This document shows, piece by piece, positions 58,263 to 64,000 of a stretch of 64,000 nucleotides of DNA. Numbering within the stretch: position 1 is the first letter of the stretch; each line of letters starts with the position of its first letter. The stretch covers positions 1,616,483-1,680,482 of the forward strand of contig NW_006921535.1 of the NCBI RefSeq assembly GCF_000340215.1, read 5' to 3'. The position numbers and the translations under genes were made by a program. The stretch comes from Pseudocercospora fijiensis CIRAD86 (taxonomy: Eukaryota > Ascomycota > Dothideomycetes > Mycosphaerellales > Mycosphaerellaceae). The notes beneath the pieces are model-generated. The model was not told where the DNA came from. It did not search any database and saw nothing but the letters and a program-made list of their open reading frames with translations.

Positions 58263-60239
58263 CTACCACAGGTCGAAAGAATTATCTAGTTTGCTCCCTT
58301 CTCGGACAACCTGTTCTCGTCGAGAGGACTGTCGTTGACTCGTAGAACTGTTACCCCGGGCGGTCGTCATGGCACCTTGAAGTAGGAATGCATCTTGAGG
58401 CCGCAGGAGTGGCAGCAAATGAGCAGGCGCAGCGCTGAGCTGCGGTTCTGAAATCCATTCGTTATCGCGACGTCTTGCTGCGGATTCGAAACGGGAGGCG
58501 CTCGTCTGGAAACGGTACTGCCAGTACCTTTCTCCTGGACGAAGCTCGGTGATTTCGAAAACCGCGGACGGTGGAGATCGTCCGTCGGAAATGCAGACTT
58601 GATCGCCCTTTTTGAATTTCGATGGACCGATGAATCTATTATCCAATTTTGACACACGAGAGTGAGGTCGATGTTCATGCGCGATACCAGGATAGTATGT
58701 ATCATTGCTAGACCGTGTCGAGTTTGTATAGCCGCGATGTAGAACATTGGTATTGTGTGACCCCGTCCAGGATGTTCCTGAAGTAGGCGGATTTGGTGAG
58801 GTCCTGTCAGGCTGGGAATAAGAAGGCGTGGGCTTGATGCTTTGATATGTTGAGGGCTCCTGTAGAATAAGTCAGTTGACATACGGTAGTCGCGAGCCAA
58901 ACTCTCTTAAAGTACTCACATTCTGTCTTCGTCTCGGTGATAAGCTTATCGCACGATTCCATGCTGCTTCCAAATGGTCTTCATCATTGACTCCAATAGA
59001 GCTAAAATCGTTAGCGCCTCCAATTGTTGCGTGCGTATTGTCGATGGCTGTTTTGAAGACCCCGGTTGCGGAATTTGGAAGTTCTTCGCTTGCGTGAATT
59101 GATTGCTTCCGTGGCGATTCGGCAATGTTCTTTGCACCCAAGTTCCTGGTCGCAGGCCTCGAGACATATGTTGGAGTTGTCTGCACCTGTACGCCTTGTG
59201 CACTCTTAGCTTTCTTTCTGCTTGCGTCATCCAGACTCTCAGCAAGCTTGTGCATATTGTGCATGTTGTAAGCCACCATTAAGCCGCAAAGCGCTGTTGG
59301 ACCCCAGGCAGATATAGCGCCTCCCGATACTGTTGGAGAGCCCATTGATGGTCGATGATAATTGATATTGTTCCCAAGATGCACAACAGCATGGCCGCCA
59401 ATTATGTTATGGCTGTAGACATAGCTGCTCATTGCGTGCACGTCTGGTTTCAATGTGGCCGCTTCAGCAATGGCAATACTGTCCATGGTAAATTTGGTCG
59501 CCCAGGCTGCGGCCGAGGAAGTGTTGTAGACCTGCGATATTGCATTCGGAACTGTTCTGCAAAAGTCCAAAAGCCCGAGGATAGCCAAGCGCGTCAAGTC
59601 CTGCAGGTCTTCGGTATGTCCATCAAGTTCTAGACATAAAATGTCACGGAAGACGTTGAGAATTTCCTGTTGGTCTTCGTTTGCAATTCCCTGGTCAAAA
59701 TCGAAGAGTTTCTCCAACGTGAGGTATTCGAAGAGGCTTTCGTCTTTGCAATACACATTGTACCTATTTCCACGCCTCTTTGGCTTCAGAGTGCCGCGAA
59801 GTGACAGAAATGTCAATCCAGTCGGATCCCAGGTCGACTTTGTACGTGGAGTGTCAACAAGATTAAGGAGGAGTGATGGCGACCTTGAGAGCGATGTTGC
59901 AGTATGCTTGAGACCATCCATATCAAAAGCCTCCATTCGCATGGAGCTGTGCTTATTATTTCTGCCGGATGTTCGTCCAATGCATAAAATGAACTTGATC
60001 TGGAAGCGAACCTTGAGCTCGAGCACGACCGACACTAGATGGCCATTGTGGAGGTTCGAAGGCTTGCAATAGACCAATATCATCTTGTCCAGGCCGAGCG
60101 AGCCGAAAACATATTCATGTGTGAGTGCCGCAATGGGGGATGACGGTTCGTGGAATTCATCGAGTATCCATCTTTCTGCTTTACGGCCATATACAGGATC
60201 AGCAAAGATGATTGCGCCAGTGCAGCTGAGAGAAGACAT
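58263..60239 (-). CDS. Hypothetical two-exon protein
   Basis: Exons 60239-58920 and 58859-58263 with a 60-bp phase-0 intron give 638 aa from MSSLSCTG. The frame is open back to 60371, so an earlier start (MEKKATRRPRAKS) is possible. The first 300 residues look folded (GAIIFADPVYGRKAERWILD, DKMILVYCKPSNLHNGHLVS, FQIKFILCIGRTSG, FEYLTLEKLFDFDQG). Two short hydrophobic segments occur in HNIIGGHAVVHLGNN and AISAWGPTALCGLMVAYNMH. The C-terminal part has a small domain around FKKGDQVCISDGRSPPSAVF and RYWQYRFQ. No family recognised. Confidence 0.6.
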
Positions 60240-60686
60240 ATGCGGGCTAATGGGGGACGCGATTGTGTTGTGTTGAGTCCATGGTCGAAGCAGAATACAA
60301 TCCCAGGAGCAATACAATCGCGAGACCGATTTCGCGCGAGGCCGCCTTGTTGCCTTCTTTTCCATAGCCAATCAACCACCGCCGAGCGGTTCGCGTTTCG
60401 GCCCAAGACCACGTGAGCAGCTGTTGTGCAATACCACCCAATGCGCTGGAGCGTCCAAACAGTCGAATGCATCAGAACCGAGAAGTAAGGGAATGGGATG
60501 GGATTATACGAAACCGAGCTCCCATTTTGAGCTATCTAATGCCTCCGGTCATGCCGCTCAATGCTTCGTTCCCAGAACGCCTCTCATGCTCGTCCCAGAG
60601 GCTCCGCCTGCACACCAGGAAACAACTTGCACGATCAAGGGAAGCGTATAGCATACATAAAACATACCAGGTCATCCAAAAAGCGC
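60240..60686. other. Gap between two minus-strand genes
   Basis: 447 bp; includes the second copy of the 41-bp repeat (60539-60579). Confidence 0.5.
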
Positions 60687-61702
60687 TTAACCTTGCATAC
60701 GCTTGCGCTTGCCAACTTGGGCAGAGAAACCAGTCTTGATGGCGGTGACAGAGCGACGAGAACCGCATGAGTTGCAGGTGACGAAATAGAGACGGTTCTC
60801 TCCCTTGTTGAGCTCGGTGTCGGGTGAACGGCAGGTCTTGCAGGTAACGTACTCCACTGGACAGAATATTAGTAGGACTTCACGGGAGATGTGGTCGTTT
60901 CAAACTTACTGATGTACCGTCTCAGGACGTTCTCAATCTGCTTCTGCTGGAACCGACCCTTGATGACCAATCTTCTGCTTCCGTCCACGGAACCACTTGT
61001 ACCCAATTCAGCGAACAAAAACTGCGTCACGTGCTCATCCGTCCGCTTCATTCTCTTGCAGATATCGGCGATGTTGGCGAAGATGGTCTTCTTGTTACCT
61101 TCACGAAGACATTGTGGAGGTGGAATCTTGTAGCTCTTGCCTCCGCCAGAAGCAAGGTCTGGATGTGAGTCGTGTAGGAGGACGAAGAATCGGTGGAGTA
61201 AGCTCTCGTAGCTGATGGGTTTCGTCTCATCATGTTTCCACACTCCGGTGCCGCCGTGAATGTCGCCGTCTTGTAGACCACTCTCGCCGGATTCCTTCTC
61301 AGCCTCTTCCTCCTTGTCTTCCGTGGCGCCGGCCTCAGCCAGCTGTTTCTCGAAGTCGTCTTCAGGTGCCTTCACCTTCTTCTTCTTTTTCTTCTTCAGC
61401 GCCGAGAGGTCGACCTCGCCATCATCTGCCGCCTTCTCCTCTGCAGCAGCATCCTCGGCGTCCTCCTTGTCCTTCTTCGAAGACTTCTTCTTTTTCTTTT
61501 TAGCCAATCCCTCGAACATGGCCGTCACCTCATCGACTTCCTTGTCGTCGCCATTGGTCTCTGGTTTGCTGTGTGATTCGGCGGAGTCCTTGTCGCCATC
61601 GTGAACTCCATTGGTGGCATGGGTTACGTTGCCTTCGCCGTCGACAATCGTCTGACCCTCGGCGAAGGCAACGGACTTCCGCTTCTGCGGTTCTTCCGCC
61701 AT
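60687..61702 (-). CDS. SUI3: Translation initiation factor eIF2 subunit beta
   Basis: Exons 61702-60910 and 60856-60687 with a 53-bp phase-1 intron give 320 aa. The N-terminal half has two Lys runs ([13 protein letters not shown] and [10 protein letters not shown]), the K-boxes that bind eIF5 and eIF2B-epsilon. The C-terminal domain includes [35 protein letters not shown] and [18 protein letters not shown]. The zinc ribbon spans the splice join: C270-x2-C273 and C292-x2-C295 (EYVTCKTC ... [11 protein letters not shown]). eIF2 delivers initiator Met-tRNA to the 40S ribosome. All expected parts are present. Confidence 0.96.
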
Positions 61703-62349
61703 GATTGCGATCTCGAATGTGCGCGCTGTTACGGTGATGTCTGTGTTCTGGGTAGTGATTGGGCTTTGGACTGAAATGTTTGTTGAGTGGTGTTTGGATG
61801 GAGATCTCAAGTCGTGCTTTATGACTCCAAATTCGACGCAACCCTGTTCACAAGCGGAAGGAGCTGCCCGAGCCGAAGACGCGGGGTTCAGCCTCAGGCA
61901 AATGTGCGTCACATCCCTGTTGCTGCGCCAAACACTCATACCCATCTCATTTCATCTCAAGACTCATTCACTTACCATATCCTTGTGACGAGCGATTGCA
62001 CGTGCTTAAGCCAGACCCCGTCCCGAATAGCATCTGGAGCCACAAGCACGGTGCAGTGCTGTTGTCGGAATCAGCAATTTGGACGCTGCAGACGTCGCCC
62101 AGCTGATCAGGTCCAGTTCACCTGATCATTTCAACGATCCTGCACCACACTCGCAAGTCCACGAGCCATTCCGGATCGCACAGAACGATTAGGAATACTA
62201 CGACCAACTCTGGAGACCAGGTTCTGCCGTAAGCTCGCCAAGAAACATTAGCGGCTGTTGTTGCCTACTCAAGCCAGGCAGAACTCTGGCCCAGCATTTG
62301 GTAAGGTAGTCTCATGCTTCATCTCCCTCATCCAAACCTCACCGCCACA
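61703..62349. other. Divergent upstream region
   Basis: 647 bp between eIF2-beta (minus) and the F-box gene (plus); no coding feature supported. Confidence 0.55.
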
Positions 62350-63690
62350 ATGATACACAATTTACCCGAAGAGATCATTGATCGCATCTTCAGCCATTTG
62401 TGCGTCACGGCTGACCTGGCTCGGCGCAACGAGGACCAGCTCAGGCTTTCGACATTAGCTTCGATTGCACGTTCGAGCAAGACTCTCAATCGAATTGTCG
62501 AGCATCACCTGTATCAGACGATCGATTGCCGGACCCACATTGATACCACGAGGCTACGCCAGTTCATAAGAGCGCTGCTGTACAATCCAGATGCAGCCAG
62601 TCATGTCCAGCAGATTCGTCTGCAAGACTGGGATGTCGGGAGTCGTGGCCTCATCCTCATCCAGGAATCGGATGGCCCCGAGGAGCTTGCGCTTGGGGGA
62701 GCTGCGCTTGTAACGCAAATTCGGAACGCTATGACTGCAAGCAGCCTGCCCATGGACTTGAAAGATGACCTCCAAAACATGCTTTCTAACGATCCAGCAT
62801 GCCCGGACGCTGAGCTTGCATTGTTACTCGTGCTGTGCACGAATGCTCGACATCTTGACATTGTCTGCGATGTCGATATTCCATCAAGTTTTGTGCTGCG
62901 AGTAGCAGAAGCAGTTCACATGCCCTCCAGCCATGCTGACAAGAAAAGACCACTGGAGCACTTGTCGGAGCTCCATGTGGCACATTCCGACACCGAAGGA
63001 CATACAAGCATAGCTGATGTCCATGATCTGTTGCAGCTACCCAGGCTCAGGACATTTCGAGGACATATGCTTGCTTGTGATCAACTTTGGCCACTACCGA
63101 GGACCGTGCGATCGCCGGTCAAGCGGATCTTCCTTCAATACTCGCTCCTAGATCATCTAGGTCTCGAAAGCATCCTGCAGGCATGTCCTTCCCTAACAAC
63201 GCTCTCCGTCGAGTGGGCTGGATCTACGGTTGGCGAGTGTTGCATCGATATGAACATGTTCGGCCAGACCCTTCGCACCTTTGGTGCAAACCTCGAAGTG
63301 ATCCGTTTGAAGCCCGAGATGGCTGCCTGCTTTGATGAATCTCACGATCATAGGACTTCAATTGGTTCAATGGCTTCACTTGCTTCTCTTAGGGAGCTCA
63401 CGGCTCCATATACGACATTCTTTGGCAGGGAACAGGACCGGCCTGAGCGCTACCCGCAACTGGCTGAGATCCTACCGGAGTCACTACGGCTCTTGAGAAT
63501 GGTGGACCACACGGCTGATGATCCTGACATTCTCGACGATCAGCTCTGGGCTCTCATGCAAGATGAGAGGCACAAACAGCTCAAGACGATCAGAATTAAT
63601 CGTGGAGCGCCCTTCTCGTACTACGCAGAGGATATAGGCTGGGACGAATCAGAAAGCAATCAGTTCTGGGTAGTCCTAAAGAGGATATAG
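62350..63690 (+). CDS. F-box protein
   Basis: Single exon, 446 aa from ATG 62350 (context CACAATG); an in-frame CTC/ATG extension to 62314 is less likely. The N-terminus MIHNLPEEIIDRIFSHLC and the following LSTLASIARSSKTLNRIVE are a clear F-box, followed by HLYQTIDCR, a phrase common in fungal F-box proteins. The rest has Leu-rich strands (LRTFRGHMLAC, LDHLGLESILQACPSLTTLS, LEVIRLKPEM), likely an irregular LRR fold. It is expected to link substrates to an SCF ubiquitin ligase; substrate unknown. Confidence 0.82.
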   Translation: MIHNLPEEIIDRIFSHLCVTADLARRNEDQLRLSTLASIARSSKTLNRIVEHHLYQTIDCRTHIDTTRLRQFIRALLYNPDAASHVQQIRLQDWDVGSRGLILIQESDGPEELALGGAALVTQIRNAMTASSLPMDLKDDLQNMLSNDPACPDAELALLLVLCTNARHLDIVCDVDIPSSFVLRVAEAVHMPSSHADKKRPLEHLSELHVAHSDTEGHTSIADVHDLLQLPRLRTFRGHMLACDQLWPLPRTVRSPVKRIFLQYSLLDHLGLESILQACPSLTTLSVEWAGSTVGECCIDMNMFGQTLRTFGANLEVIRLKPEMAACFDESHDHRTSIGSMASLASLRELTAPYTTFFGREQDRPERYPQLAEILPESLRLLRMVDHTADDPDILDDQLWALMQDERHKQLKTIRINRGAPFSYYAEDIGWDESESNQFWVVLKRI

Positions 63691-64000
63691 CGAAAGCTCG
63701 CTTAGAGGACGAGGAGGCGGCACAGAAGATGGGGGAGTATGGAGGTCGAGGTGCTAGAAAGCAGCGATGTATTGATCAGCATACGAGTTTCATGCAGGAC
63801 GAGATCTTGCTCAACTTGTCTATGCTGTGTTCAACGAAGGCTGGGCTGGAGATGGCTGGGACTACGCTCACAAAGGCTTCCGGCGACACACAAACTTGTA
63901 TCCTTTCCATGAAACGTTGAACTGCTGCCTCGCCCTTCTGTATCACACCAAGTCTAGTCGCCGAGCTCAACCATACTATGCTTGTGCTCGTCCAAGTGAC
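63691..64000. other. Window end, no gene seen
   Basis: A 63-codon frame at 63729-63920 is not supported by any feature. Confidence 0.45.

Overview
The window looks like a chromosome piece from a filamentous ascomycete, most likely a Dothideomycete related to Mycosphaerella-type plant fungi; the exact species is an inference. The reasons are short GT-AG introns (mostly 45-130 bp, often with a CTGAC/CTAAC-like branch site), dense single-gene transcription units on both strands, fungal-type families (arrestin/Rsp5 adaptors, GH115, DUF1479, bZIP, F-box) and two TA-rich transposons carrying the hallmark of repeat-induced point mutation (RIP): CpA and TpG depleted, TAG/TAA stops where CAG/CAA would be expected, CpG largely kept.

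Layout. 0-9 kb: two arrestin-like adaptors with PPxY motifs (196-1782; 2666-4469), then a 745-aa protein of unknown function with Trp/Cys-rich helical repeats (6233-8633). 9-15 kb: TFIIA large subunit TOA1, a doubtful frameshifted gene, and a LAA2-like AP-1 accessory protein. 15-19 kb: a secreted GH115 alpha-glucuronidase with a 299-bp MITE in its upstream region. 19-30 kb is housekeeping-rich: RING protein, small DUF2462-type protein, two unknown proteins, NOC2 divergent from VPS28, and an EFM2-type methyltransferase.

29.6-39.7 kb is the disturbed part. A gene that starts near 29.6 kb is cut by a 3.66-kb Mutator-like element (30246-33909) and resumes in the same reading frame on the far side. 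A second element, a 3.89-kb PIF/Harbinger-type transposon (35792-39679), lies 1.9 kb further on. Both are RIP-inactivated.

40-64 kb: a 2OG-Fe(II) oxygenase, a bZIP factor followed by 3.4 kb without a convincing gene, an eight-exon GH1 beta-glucosidase, a DUF1479 protein, a GFA/CENP-V-like protein that has lost part of its zinc site, an F-box-like protein, an aminoglycoside-phosphotransferase-type pseudogene with three frameshifts, an unknown two-exon gene, eIF2-beta, and an F-box protein.

There is no gene cluster with a shared pathway. Functional links are loose: GH115 and GH1 both act on plant-derived sugars; the arrestins, VPS28, RING and LAA2-like proteins belong to ubiquitin/endosome/clathrin trafficking; NOC2, eIF2-beta, EFM2 and TOA1 belong to ribosome production, translation and transcription. 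Exon boundaries were placed by eye from splice sites, phase and family similarity, and have not been tested against transcripts.
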